A stretch of 64,000 nt of DNA from Eumeta japonica. Taxonomy: Eukaryota > Arthropoda > Insecta > Lepidoptera > Psychidae. The position numbers were made by a program, and so were the translations under genes. The stretch is taken from NCBI GenBank assembly GCA_005406025.1, contig BGZK01000743.1, forward strand, positions 62,001-126,000, given 5' to 3'. The notes below the pieces were generated by a model. It did not search any database. It was not told where the DNA came from and worked only from the letters and a program-made list of their open reading frames with translations. Positions within the stretch are counted from its first letter, which is position 1; every line of letters begins with the position of its first letter. Positions 1 to 11,258 of this stretch are shown here, piece after piece.

Positions 1-470
1 CTACTAACATTAATTAGTTAATTAATAATTATTTTTTTGTTTCTTATGTCAATCGCACATCGCAAGTACAAAACTTTCAAATATGATGTTTTACACCTTG
101 TTACGATAGGCTGCTAGACCTTAATGACTGATACAGCTAATCTGTTAATTAAAATATATTAACACATGTGTAAAGTTTACATAATTCTTAATATATTTAT
201 AATTGGCCGTTACCGTCAAATTATTTGCAGCCGACATGAAAAAAAAATAATGTTAATAGCAGCAGGACTACGGTGGTAGACATTGTTGTCATAAATTTAT
301 AATACTCTTATCGGCCTTTAAAACATTATTTAATTCGATGAACAGATGAGGGTACATTTTTCTAATGCCCTATCTTAGACTATTATAATTATTGTAAATG
401 GAAGGTTGCTGAATTAATGTACTTATTGTTATTTTTTATTGATTAATTGGGATTAAAAATATCTCGATTC

Positions 471-639
471 TCACTCTCTGGCTATTGCAGACTCAGTTTT
501 CGACAAGTCTTCCGGCTCCGCTTCCTCCTGCTCTACATTCTTTCTCTTCTTGTCTTTGGCCGCACCGATTATGCTTTCTTTCAGTTCTTTTATGACTTTC
601 TCATCTTTTTTTGGCGGTGCGTCTCCTGCTCCCGAGGGA
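471..639 (-). CDS. C-terminal coding exon of an unrecognised gene
   Basis: Read on the minus strand, a T-rich tract ending in TATAG (acceptor AG at 641-640) is followed by an open frame of 55 codons ending in TGA at 473-471. One nucleotide at 639 completes a split codon, so the exon is entered in phase 1. The peptide begins PSGAGDAPPKKDEK and ends ESAIARE. It is highly charged, rich in Lys and Glu, with no membrane segment or recognised domain, which suits a disordered or helical C-terminal tail. The upstream exons should lie at higher coordinates on this strand, but I could not find them. The clean acceptor plus a low-complexity but non-repetitive reading frame favours a real exon. The product is unknown. 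Confidence 0.5.
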
Positions 640-1190
640 CTATAAAAAAAAAGGATACTCTCCCATTACGTGACTAGTGTTTATAATACGATAAAGTGGA
701 AATGATCAGTATTTTGCTTAAAAATATATAAAACGATTGAGAAAAATATTCTTTTTACATATTGCAAAAATTGTATATTTTATAAATGGCCATTATATTA
801 ATATACAAAACATGCCTATTGAATACCACATACTTGTTGATTATTATTTACGTAATACGTCAATTATAGATTTGACACTGACGCACCCTAGTATTTTCAG
901 TTCCAAACAGGAAGTACGAGAGGTTCAGCGTAGTGCGGGTAGTTTATAAGTTAAAATTATATTGCAGAGATTGTAATATAGCTTTCGCAGGTCAGTCGAT
1001 ACTACGTGATTCCGCTTTTTGCATGTTGTCATATCACATATATCATCATATCACATATAAATCCATGTCACATTCAGCATATCCAATACTGTCACGAACA
1101 TTTCACAATTATCAGTTGTGATCGACGACTTTTTACAACGCTAAGTTTTGTAGCGGGTAAGAAAGTACAAGTACTGGTCAGCAAAGTGCT
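640..1190. other. non-coding stretch, nothing recognised
   Basis: AT-rich sequence with only short stop-limited frames. If the exon at 471-639 is real, this is intron on the minus strand. It abuts the palindromic terminus of the Penelope-like element. The first 470 bases of the window likewise show nothing recognisable. Confidence 0.4.
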
Positions 1191-1194
1191 AATA

Positions 1195-1258
1195 GTGGAC
1201 AAAATTAATGACATGTTATATTTTTTTTTAAATATAACATCTCATTAATTTTGTCCAC
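1195..1258. repeat. palindromic terminus of the Penelope-like element
   Basis: Arms GTGGACAAAATTAATGA and TCATTAATTTTGTCCAC face each other across an A/T spacer with TATA-rich secondary arms. The right arm is the same sequence that ends the element at 4373, so this is the element's inverted terminal copy and not an independent hairpin. Confidence 0.75.
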
Positions 1259-1354
1259 GTTCCCAAGGTTTCTTTCAACGCTTGACATGACTTTGATTTA
1301 GTTACGTGTAAATTATTAGAACATTTAACTAGATGTTATAAGAAGATAGCCTCT

Positions 1355-3732
1355 ATGAAAAACAGTAAAATATTTTTTGTCAGATGCAGAGCAAACGGTA
1401 TTATTTCATCACATATTTTTAACAGGATTAATTACATTTTTACAGTCTGCTTAGAAGACCATGCTTACAAGAGAGAAGTTAGTACTATATTATCGAGTAC
1501 AAGATCCAAACTTTTAAATCTTGAGTTTAAAATTACCATGTGGAAAATCAAGGATTTGTTGGAATTAATAAACAATCTCAAGATACAAGTACAGTCTACA
1601 TTACTTGTAGCATTCAGGTTACAAACATCAAATCACCTACTCAGTTATTATGAAAATAATTTCAAAAGAATTAAGTCCATGATATCAGGAAGTTTATCAG
1701 GATCAATTTTACAATAATATAGAACAAAAAGAAGGTAGTAGAATTTATAATTTTACTGATATTGCACTACCGAGTGGTGTTCAACGGATTTTAAATTTAG
1801 ATCTAAATTGTGGACTTCCATAGTATAATGCTTTTCCACCGGTAGTAATGATCATTTAAGATCTAGAGGATAGTATCAGCAAAGTGAAGGATAATGATTT
1901 GACGAATGAAGGTTTGACGTATTTAAAAACGGTCTCAGAGTCAGATGTGTAAATGTAGTGACAAATAACATTAAATATCAAAGTAGGAGCAATTCTAATC
2001 GTAGTAAACCTTTAAAAATGTTGAGGGATATTAAAGTTACTATTTTTTTTTAAACAATACGAAGACTTACTAGTTATGCGTTTTGACAAGGGTGATTCAA
2101 CGGTTGTCATGTATAAAGAAGAATAAGTCAGTGAAAAGATGGTTAATGACCTGGACACCAACGAAAAAGCAAGAGCAGATCAAACTCCAAAACTACAGGA
2201 CCTTGGAAACAAGCTAATTAAGACTTTAGTGGAAATAGGTGTAATAAATAAAGCTGAAGGTAAGCAGATGAAGACCTACAACGCGTTAGCTCCAAGAATC
2301 TATGATCTTAGGAAGACTTACAAGCCTGGTTGTAAATTTAGGCCTGTAGTGAGTAACATAGGGTCTCCAGGTTATGGAATCGCCAAGTATGTCCACCGGA
2401 TTTTGTCTCCTTATTTGAGGAGTCTAAGGTATAATGTTAAAGACTCTTTTCACTTTGTAGAGCAAATCAGATCTATCAGAATGGGATCGGACCAGGTCCT
2501 AATCTCATTGGATGTAGTTTCGCTATTTACGAACGTACATAGATGTCTGATCAAGAAGATCTTAACTGAAAGGTGGGAAGAATTTCATGAGTTCGTAAAA
2601 AATGACCAAGATTCTCTTTAGGAAATGATTTATTTCTGTTTTTACTCAGGTTATTTTGTTTTTGGAGTAAATTTTTATTTTCAAAAAGAAGGATGTGCGA
2701 TGGGGAGTCCAGCGAGCCCATAAACAGCGATTATCTCTGGGGATTACGTGATTTCGGAAGCTCTGTCATGTCTTAATTTTGAGGTACCGACACTTAAAGC
2801 TTATGTGGATGATTTATTTGTAATGGTGCCAAGTGATAGAGTTAATGAAATTCTAAACATGTTTAATGGCATTGATAAGCACCTTCAGTTCACTCTGGAG
2901 TTGGAAAATAACAGATTGCCTTTCCTAAACATATTAGTTGAGAAGTCCACAACTGGTGAGCTGATAACATCATGGTATAAAAAATTATACGACTCAGGAA
3001 GAATTTTGAATTTTAATTCAAATCATCCGCTGAGTCAGAAGCTTGGTGTAGCACAAGGTTTCTTAAACCATGCAATAAGAGTTAGTAATGAGAACAAGAT
3101 TAATTAGAGTGTGCATTGGGTAAGGAAACTGTTATTAACTAATAATTATCCAAGAAATGTAATTCAAAAATATAAAACTATTGTCACCAGCAGGATTGCT
3201 AATAATATAAGGACTGCGTTTGGCAATAACAATTGGACACTTAGCAGATTTCTTTACATTAAATGTCTTTCACCGAGAATAAATTCAGCATTTAGTTCAT
3301 GAACTAATTGCAAATTAGTGTTCTACAACCTTTTCAAATTTAAAAATATATACTATAGGGTGAAAGATAAGGTGAAGAAAGCCGATAAATCTTGCCTGAT
3401 TTATACGATTCCTTGTACTTGTTGAAAATGGTACGTAGGACAAACTAAACAGAAACTGAAAGCAAGACTAAGACAACACCGCCTAGATTACAAACCTGAA
3501 AACGTGATTGAGGCCGGTAAAACTGCATTGGCACGAACATCATTTCTCAGATGGACATACTTTTCAATTTGACAACGCAGAAACTATGGATACGGAGAGA
3601 AATTTCATGAAGAATCTCAGGGAAATGATTTTCATTCAGGTTGTTAACTGTGTTGACTTCAGAACGAACATTCAAAGTCTGAGCTCGATTTATAGTGACC
3701 TAATTAATGTTGTAAAAAGTTCACTTGAATAA
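1355..3732 (+). pseudogene. Penelope-like reverse transcriptase with GIY-YIG endonuclease, broken
   Basis: Order along the strand: N-terminal region typical of Penelope proteins (from 1355); fingers/palm with FRPVVSNIGSPGYGIAKYV (about 2338-2395); LISLDVVSLFTNV with the first catalytic Asp (about 2500-2535); AMGSPASP (about 2697-2720); the YVDD box in AYVDDLFVMV (about 2799-2828); a thumb region; then the GIY-YIG nuclease signature YTIPCTC...WYVGQTKQKLKARLRQH (3400-3480). The frame changes at least twice. Stops interrupt it, including one right after CTC in the nuclease and one after SPASP. RT followed by a C-terminal GIY-YIG domain is diagnostic of this class. No functional protein can be made. 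Confidence 0.88.
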
Positions 3733-4458
3733 TTTACTTAAATATCTTTTACATTTCGGTCTCATAGTTATTTGAAACTTTTACACTATTTAATTTTTAA
3801 ATTTTTTGTTTTGTTTTTTTTTTTAATCATTGGATTTTGATTTTAGTAAGTAACTTTTGAATTAACAACATAGGATTTGAAATCAATGGGTAGCATAACT
3901 GTGTAGATAAAGTAGACATGGTATTTCAGTGCGTATTGATATAATGTATTGATTACCTGTAGTCTATGAGTTTATAATCTTTTTTGTCTATCAGTTGTGT
4001 TCTGTCACTCAAAGATATTTTCCTGCTAATTATTAATTAAATTATTTTGTATTTTTAATTATGAGTAATTTAATAGCCTGCATATATGTTCTTTAACAGT
4101 CTGATCTTAATAATGTTAATTTTGACGTAGTAATAATTACAAGAGTTCAGTTACGAGGATGTTAACCTTAAAAGTAAACACTTTTATCATTTATCTTTTT
4201 GATTTCACTTTTGTAATGTATTGGTATAAATTTGAGTATTTTTTTTTTAGGAATGTAGTATACAACTTGATTATTGTATATTTGTTACTGTATGCCCGTA
4301 GAAGTTGAAAATAAATTAACGAAACCTTGCATTTTTTTTTAAATATATCTCATTAATTTTGTCCACGTTCCCAATATTTTTAAAATTAAATACAACAAAG
4401 GAACCTTAATCATACATCAGTTCTTTCACCTATAAAAAAAATCATAAAACTGTGGCAG

Positions 4459-4558
4459 ATTGCGCAACTGCTACAAATAGCAGTTACGCAATGTCACCCC
4501 AAAAAATACAAGTATTTTTTGGGGTGACATTATGATATCCACCCCTGGGTGTCACCCA
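4459..4558. repeat. cluster of short hairpins
   Basis: Two adjoining inverted repeats: TTGCGCAACTGCT / AGCAGTTACGCAA (4460-4490, one mismatch, 6-nt loop) and a perfect 20-bp pair with arms 4490-4509 and 4512-4531 separated by only 2 nt. A third GGGTGACA / TGTCACCC pairing reaches 4558. CTAG follows at 4561. Could be the end of a DNA element; the family is not identified. Confidence 0.6.
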
Positions 4559-4589
4559 AGCTAGCAACGCCACTGCCTATAAACATATG

Positions 4590-4760
4590 TACAGTACAAT
4601 GCACGAAACTCTGCCGCTGTGAAGTTAGTTAGACACGAAAACGCCCCAACGTCGTAAGATGGGAACGCAGGGAGAAGGAGGTAGGGTTTGGGAGCGTTAT
4701 GCCTGAGCGTTGCATCATTTGCAGGCAATTCAGAGTGGCAGTTTCGTGCGTTGCACTGTA
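4590..4760 (-). mobile_element. Tc1-type MITE, copy 1
   Basis: 171 bp bounded by TACAGTACAATGCACGAAA and its near-exact inverse TTTCGTGCGTTGCACTGTA. Terminal CAGT next to TA fits a Tc1/mariner-type TA target. Its interior aligns, in the opposite orientation, with the copies at 7935-8104 and 27131-27295. It has no coding capacity. Confidence 0.75.
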
Positions 4761-5540
4761 TACAAACAGGCATGTACCTGGATTTAAGATATATATACCT
4801 CATTACTAGGTGTCCTCAGTCCTCGTCGAAGATTGTCAATTGCATAATATCTACCTATGTAAAGTTTTGTTACTATTTTGAAAATAATTTTAGTTATTAT
4901 AGTGCATTGCTCGGAGTGCCGATAGATGTGAAAACTAGACTCTTTTGGTTTTAATGTACAAATTACGATTTTATTTATTTTTAATACAATTAATTTGAAA
5001 ATCCAAAACAAAGCAATGTTTTTCATAGTTTTAATTTTTTAATTTTTGTCGGCAGTCTCCAATGACTGATTTTTTTTTAAATATTACCGCATATAGATAG
5101 GGACAAAAATTAATAAACAACGAGGTAAAAATTGCAAGCTCCCATTGAAAGTTTAACATTAGCAGTGTGTCAACTGTTAAATTGTCGTTTTTTATAAATT
5201 TGTAATATCTAAATTAAAATGTAATATTATTGAAGTACATTAATTATGCGACTATGAACTTCGACGAAATTTCAACAAATCCGAAGATGAAGATATAATT
5301 CACATTTTCATTTTTATCTTGACATTTTAGTTTTTTGTGACATACATAAATATGAGTTAAGTACGATAACAAATACCAAATTCTATCCCAACTAATCTAT
5401 TGAACAAATAATCTAATCGTGTACTTACTTTTTAGCGGCACACATGACCTAATGTTATTTCGTGTGTTTTCAAAAATAATTTCATGTATACTGCAAAAAA
5501 AAAAACACATTAAAATATAGATTATGAAAAAAAGGCAAAA
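4761..5540. other. intergenic, nothing recognised
   Basis: AT-rich sequence with short random frames on both strands and no repeat or motif I can place. Confidence 0.4.
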
Positions 5541-5544
5541 ATAT

Positions 5545-5582
5545 ATATAGTAGCGGCCCACCCCGACTTCGCAAGGATGAAT
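5545..5582 (+). repeat. fragment of a common lepidopteran interspersed repeat
   Basis: TATATAGTAGCGGCCCACCC followed by CGACTTCGCAAGG resembles the start of a very common lepidopteran repeat with a CCCGCCCCGGCTTCGCACGGG-like core. Recognition is from memory of that family. Only the 5' part is visible. Confidence 0.5.
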
Positions 5583-5687
5583 GAATATCTTTAATATAGT
5601 GATGTGTACCTGTAATAGGCAGAGCAGCTGTATAAAATGAGATAAATAGAAAGCAGATTCCCCACTTCAACGGAAGAACACTCGCTT

Positions 5688-5842
5688 CGGTGTTCGATAC
5701 CTGTCAATCCTCCCGAATCAATAGTCAATTTATTGGATAGGGATTCGTAGTGGAAGGACAGATTCGAGGGTCAGCGGCGATTTCCATGCTGCATGTTGAT
5801 GCATTTTGGCGGACAGGCGTCTCCATCGAAAGTATTAGAACA
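5688..5842 (+). repeat. dispersed repeat R-A, copy 1
   Basis: About 155 bp shared with 9094-9250, including TGTTCGATACCTGTCAATCC, GGATTCGTAGTGGA and CAGATTCGAGGGTCAGCGG. The piece GTTCGATACC resembles a pol III B box, so it might be SINE-derived, but no convincing A box is visible. 5843-6875 holds only stop-limited frames. Confidence 0.6.
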
Positions 5843-6879
5843 CGTTCTCATCATGAGCCCCTAATACATACACCATATGCCTCACCATAAAATGCATGAT
5901 CGAGACGTATTAAGCACTAGCTTCCGTCGACGGCTCCGGCGCCGTGGTCTTCATACGGATAATTCCATCTTTTATATCGGCCGGTCACGTCGTCAACTGG
6001 CCGAAGGCGATCTCGCCCTAGCTTCTGATGCCTTTATAAATCCGGTTTCTATAATTCTAGATAGTTCTAGATTTTAAAATCAAAACTTTCCGCCTCCCAT
6101 AAACAAAGGTGAACCAAGATTACAATCTCATGAACTGCTCTTTTACCAACTACTGGACTAAGCAAATGGAATAATATTATCAAGTAAAACAGTGTCGACT
6201 GTAGTTAGCTGGTCGTTCAAGATTTTTTTTTTCATTATTGGATAATGATATAGACCGACCGATTAAAACATTATTTATCAATTTGATGAATAAGTGTAGC
6301 CAAATAATAGATTGGTTATATTACAACGCATATTTTCTAATTTTATGATTCAACTTGTATCAGCTACTGAATAAAAGAAATGTAAAACACTCGCTTCTCC
6401 TAAAGAAGAAATAACTTAAGTAGGTACTTACTGATTTTAAGTCTATTTTTTTCTGGAGTTCATAACAATTTTTATAAGATCTCAAATGGGTTATTTTACT
6501 GACACATTATTTTTTTACAAGAATTGTTTTTGACGAGTATTTTTGAAAATGGAGTTAAAAATAATCCTTTTTTTTTTATTTAGTCACCAGCTACAACTGT
6601 TTTTTCTTAATTTGAAGAAAATATTTTTTTTACGAGGAACAAAAGTAAATCTACGTGAGAGTATAAAAAAAAAACACGGGTTCTTAAATAAATCATATCT
6701 ACGTTAAATGTAATTGTCAAAGCAGGAATTGCAATGAGGCTTTAAAATTATTGTTCAGATTCAGTGCTCGCTGTTGCGTTGGACTGGTACTTGTGGACAA
6801 TTAATTGTACCAGTAACTTGTATGAATTGCAATAAGTTAAGGAATTTTTATTTTAAATAAAATCTGTAAAAAATGGCAT

Positions 6880-7145
6880 TATTTCGTAAGTAATAAAATC
6901 ACATCTTGAAATACGTCATTAACGAATTCTTTTCGACAAAAACGTCACCGCCCATTCCAAAAGCTGATTAAGCCTGAGAAAAATGCGCAAAGAAACTCGA
7001 GGGTTGCTCTTTTTTACTCATCGATACAAAATATTAAAAAAATAATATAATAATTTAACAACACTTAGAAATAACATGAAGCAAACTGATAGCCGAATAG
7101 TTCACTCCCATTGATTTTTTCATTGATATGTTCAAACACGGTATA
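6880..7145 (-). mobile_element. LINE 3' end, copy 1 (Jockey/CR1-like)
   Basis: The reverse complement aligns over about 250 bp with 19014-19270, 41630-41820 and 59270-59580. Shared landmarks in order are ATATCAATGAAAAAA, GAACTATTCGGCTATCAG, a run ending TTTTGTATCGATGAG, GGAATGGGCGG, and TTTCGACAAAAACG on the displayed strand. It covers only the end of ORF2 and the 3' UTR, the usual result of 5' truncation. Confidence 0.75.
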
Positions 7146-7934
7146 TTAGCCCTTGCCATATAACTTCTATTTAACGAAAATTTTAAATTCATAAAATGGC
7201 AAATTTTGATTTTCAGCTAGAATCTTATTATAAAAGCACACACAATGTACCTTAAATGATTGGCTAACTTTGCTTATATGGGGTTTATGAGCAGCGAGAT
7301 CGTTATTATGTCTAATATTTTATTTTTTATATAAAGCTATTTAACAATACATTTCAAGTTTTAACGATTACACATTCCATTACCCCATTTTCTAAACCCA
7401 AAAAAAAAAGAATTGAATCGGTTTAGGAGTTAGGTAGTTCAAATTAAAAAAGATATTCTATGATTAGAAAATAATTTTATTTTTAAGAACCGAAGGGTTT
7501 GTCACAGCTACTTTGAGGATTGTTATAAAAGCGGGCCTAACAGACTTGTTAGAATACTTGTGCCGTCATTATTCTTACACAATAGGTAAGTAACTATAAT
7601 GCAAAAGTACAAAAATTATATAATAATATTTATAAAAAAATATTTCGCTAACTTCTAAGCCCAGTTTATATCAGTGGAGCAATTTTGTAATAAAAATTAA
7701 ATTTTGAAAATTAATTGTAATTTCTTTCTTCGATGAATTATGCCGACCGTTGTCTTTCTATATTCTATTTTCAGTATTTGGTACAGACTCTCTTCTTATT
7801 TATCTGCTGAAAATAGGTTCTCGATTTTTTAAACTACCTACTGTTTCATTTCATAAACACAAAGTCTTAAGTTTGCTTAATTAGTATCATGTAATCATTT
7901 CTATTTGAGATAAAGGCATTCTTCCAATAGAATG
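7146..7934. other. intergenic, nothing recognised
   Basis: AT-rich; no supported exon or repeat seen on either strand. Confidence 0.4.
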
Positions 7935-8104
7935 TACAGTACAATGCACGCAATTCTGCCACTCCGAACTGTCTACGAATGATGCCGTGTGATGAATTAA
8001 AGCTTCCGACTCTTCCTTCTTCTTCTCCCGCGTTCCTATTTTACGCCATTGCGACAGTTTTGTGACTAACTTCACAGCGACGGAGTTTCCTGCATCGTAC
8101 TGTA
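7935..8104 (+). mobile_element. Tc1-type MITE, copy 2
   Basis: 170 bp from TACAGTACAATGCACG to GCATCGTACTGTA. The interior (CTACGAATGATG, CTTCTTCTTCTCCCGCGTTCC, CTAACTTCACAGCGACGGAG) matches copy 3 directly and copy 1 in reverse. 8105-8848 is otherwise unassigned. A 62-codon minus frame at 8545-8357 has composition like coding sequence but no recognised relative. Confidence 0.72.
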
Positions 8105-8848
8105 ACTATACTACTAGTTTACTAATATATTTTTTAATTTAATTTGATTCTGTCCTTGGCAGTTTCAAAAAAACAAGAGGAATAGCAATGAAAAACTTCA
8201 TTTATACCCAGTTCAACCAGATTCTTTTCGGTTATGGAAAAAATAACTACAGTTATTTCAAGTTTAATACTCTTCATGAACAAGAAAATAAGGAGAAATA
8301 AAAGTAATTCCTATTTATAAATTGGGTGAAAACACCGGACGGCTTTGAATGTCTTCTCAAAGTATAAGAAACCAAATATAAAATGAAATTAGTGTCGGTG
8401 GCAGACTTAAACCAGGATACTCTAGAAAATTTCTTTGGCAGTCTTCACTGTCACAAGTTATAGACAATATACCAAGTTGTTCTTCATTTGAATCAGCATT
8501 CACCATCTTTTTAATTGCACCCAATGACCTGGATATAATTGTCAAGATGCTTCTTGTGATCTATTGCAACCGATAGAGATTTTTGATAACTCCGACAACA
8601 CTACAACCAATTTAAAATGCAATAAAAGTAGATAGCAATCGCCTTTTTAATAAATCGATTTTTATAGGAGTAGAAAATAAAAAAATAATAATTATTAATC
8701 AAGATCTAATTATATCATCTACATATTTCAGGTTATATAATGCGTCAAAAAAAATCATGTTAATTGTGATGTTATAATATTTGTAAGACAGATTTGTATT
8801 TCTTAAGTGAAGACGATAGATAGATATTCAAAAAGTAGGGAATATGAG

Positions 8849-9084
8849 TAATTATAATAATATTATTCTGCCAACCGTTAAATTGTTAATTCTACGTACA
8901 TTTCATGCCAACCAGGCACATCCTCAGGAAATTACCGACAGTCACATCCACCAGGGTGCATGTTTTAACGCTCCTTGCACCCTGGTCGATACGACTGTCG
9001 ACATTTTCCTGAGGATGTGCCTGGTTGGCATGAAACGTACGTAGAATTAACCATTTAACGATTGGCGGAATAAGATAATTATAA
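8849..9084. repeat. long near-perfect hairpin (foldback element)
   Basis: Arms of about 110 nt (8849-8960 and 8975-9084) flank a 14-nt loop. The inner part is nearly perfect: TTTCATGCCAACCAGGCACA, then TCCTCAGGAAA, CGACAGTC and CCAGGGTGCA on the left arm each recur inverted on the right. The outer part (TAATTATAATAATATTATTC, CCAACCGTTAAAT) is more diverged. Likely a foldback MITE. A transcript across it would form a long double-stranded stem. Confidence 0.85.
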
Positions 9085-9093
9085 AAATAAATA

Positions 9094-9250
9094 ACACTTG
9101 CTCAGGTGTTCGATATCTGTCAATCCTCTGGAATCAATATTCCATCATTTGGATAGAGATTCGTAGTGGAGAGGCAGATTCGAGGGTCAGCGGTGGGTTG
9201 CATGCTGCATGTTAATTCATGTTGCAGGCAAGCGTCTACAATGCAGACTT
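9094..9250 (+). repeat. dispersed repeat R-A, copy 2
   Basis: Aligns with 5688-5842 from the CACT.GCT..GGTGTTCGATA start through GCATGCTGCATGTT to GGCAAGCGTCTACA. It sits 10 bp after the long hairpin. The remaining sequence to 9990 shows no supported feature. Confidence 0.6.
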
Positions 9251-9991
9251 TATTCGCAAAATGGTAAATATAAATTTCTAATGCCTGAAACGCCAAGATT
9301 TGATGAAAATTGTATTGGAACGAAGTTCCTTATCGCACGACACGCCGCAAGGTGCTTGGCAACAAAAAATGACATTCTACATTCATAAGTTTTATAAGCT
9401 TTGGCATGGTATAGGATATTTGAACTATATGTACAATTATTATTACCTGATAGGTATTAGATAGCTGTTACAATGACGATTACGGACTCATGACAAACTT
9501 AAATTAAATGGCATAAGTCATCCTTTCTCATCCACTGCAGGCTCCAAATAAGTATATATTCATATTATATATAGAGTTAGAAGTGTTTTAAAAGTAATAA
9601 ATATGAATACATTTCTCCTGAAAGTAGTTTTTCAAAAAAATTTTTTCATTATAAAGTAAAGTTTAATTGTATTAGAGGTAAATATGTGAGTGTTGGTTTA
9701 TCGCTTATTCATACTTCATAGCAAATTGGACAAACGAATAATTTATTCTATAATACAGATTGTGTATAGTCATCTTTATATTTTAGATATGCTATCACAT
9801 GACAAGTCGAAAAAAGCAAAAAGTTACAAATGTCAATGTTACAACTCTAACCAAAATACCTTTATATTCGACTAATACTTCAATCAATCAGTCTAAGTAA
9901 CGATCACCATATTTTTTAAAAGACGAAGTCCAATTATGAAATATATGAATATATATTAATGAACTTGATAACCGTGAACACTATGAAAATC

Positions 9992-9992
<1 letters not shown>

Positions 9993-10057
<65 letters not shown>
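9993..10057. repeat. (AT)n microsatellite
   Basis: An uninterrupted alternating AT/TA run of about 60 bases. Confidence 0.95.
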
Positions 10058-10062
<5 letters not shown>

Positions 10063-11191
10063 ATACTATTTAAATTATATCTATTCTAAAAATTATTTAC
10101 CAATAAAAATAAACTAATATAGCCTTTGCTTCATTTTCTTACGAATAAGAATCGTTATCAGTAGGTATATAAATTGAAAGCAGGACGTGGAGCAAAGAAC
10201 TTAACTAATTTGAGAATGAGACCGAGGTCGAAATCGAATGTGGGATCGAATTAATATCAAGAGTCTAAGTCGGATCGAATACGAAATGCAATACAAAAAT
10301 TTGAAAGTTGAAACGAAATAGGGAATAACAGCATGGTTATCCAAATTAAAAGATGAAGGAAAGTAATTTATGTCCAAGTAAGCCATAAACATAGGCGGAA
10401 AGATAGTTTATTATAATATTATAACTGTCGCATTATACGAACAATTGTGGCTTTGCAATCAGCAAAGTTCCTTCGAATAAAAAATGACATAGCTTAAATC
10501 CTAAGCACAGGTAAATGACATTTTTTTTTATTTTATTTAAGTTAAATAGAATTATGTTTAAAATTAAATTAAATTTTGAATTTGCTTCGTGTTGCTTGTT
10601 AAGCCTTTGGTCCCGTACATTGTCACGGCATTGATAACAAAAGTCGTTAAAAATGCACGTCTGACTGGTCCATAGTGAAATATATTAAACCCGAAGACTT
10701 CAGTCTACACTTTTTAACTTAAAATTAAAAGTTTACGGAAGAGTATGCCACTACAGTGGGACCACACAAACTTAAACCGCCAACAAATATTATATTTTTG
10801 TTCATTCTGAATATAATCTTTATTTATTTTTACACTTGCATACAGAAAACATAAAAACGGGTTATATAGTTATAGATATATTTTAGAATTACCCGAAAAT
10901 TTGATATAATATGTTGTGATGCAGTGAATTACTTTTCTATTATAGTATTGTTAAATTCTAGTATATAGAAAAAAATAATGTGATCGTGAAATTAATTAAT
11001 ATGAATTCACGTGTTTCGCGAATCAGAAGTTTCTTTCATAACAGGAAGATCGTTCAAAATTTTTTTAACAATATAGGTAATTTATTTTCAGGATCTGGTA
11101 ACATTAATAGTTGTCAAGTTTGTCAAAGTCTAATATCGTGTATTACGCGTGTAATTTTAATTTATATTAATTTGATTCATAATAAATTAAA
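10058..11191. other. upstream region of PEX19
   Basis: AT-rich with no supported exon. The start of transcription must lie near its right end. No TATA box of good quality stands out in the last 150 bases, and the 5' UTR extent cannot be read from sequence alone. Confidence 0.4.
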
Positions 11192-11258
11192 ATGTCTGAC
11201 GACAAAAATGAGACGAAAAAGGAATTAGTTGATTCTGAACTTGACGATTTACTGGACA
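11192..11258 (+). CDS. PEX19: PEX19 exon 1
   Basis: Starts at ATG in AAAATGTCTGACGAC and encodes 22 residues, ending in phase 1 at GACA|GTAAGT. It contains most of the N-terminal acidic helix (ELVDSELDDLLD) that contacts PEX3 in the known family. Confidence 0.9.

Larger units (their letters stand above)
1195..4374 (+). mobile_element. Penelope-like retroelement, decayed
   Basis: The body (about 1320-3735) encodes broken Penelope-type protein. Both ends carry the same direct repeat, poly-T then AAATAT...CTCATTAATTTTGTCC, at 1221-1266 and 4331-4373. At the 5' end this repeat is preceded by its own inverted copy, so 1195-1258 folds into a hairpin. Direct terminal repeats with an added inverted copy are the known pLTR arrangement of Penelope-like elements. 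Stops and frame changes throughout show it is a fossil. The stretch 3736-4330 is AT-rich 3' untranslated sequence. Confidence 0.85.

Noticed and set aside
5688..5842. tRNA gene suggested by GTTCGATACC
   Set aside because: No acceptor stem, anticodon arm or A box could be drawn around it.
8357..8545. 62-codon minus frame as a possible host exon
   Set aside because: Codon pattern is suggestive, but there is no recognised relative and no convincing acceptor/donor pair.
10980..11228. 82-codon plus frame overlapping the PEX19 start
   Set aside because: It overlaps exon 1 in another frame, is AT-rich and has no domain; PEX19 exon 1 is better supported.
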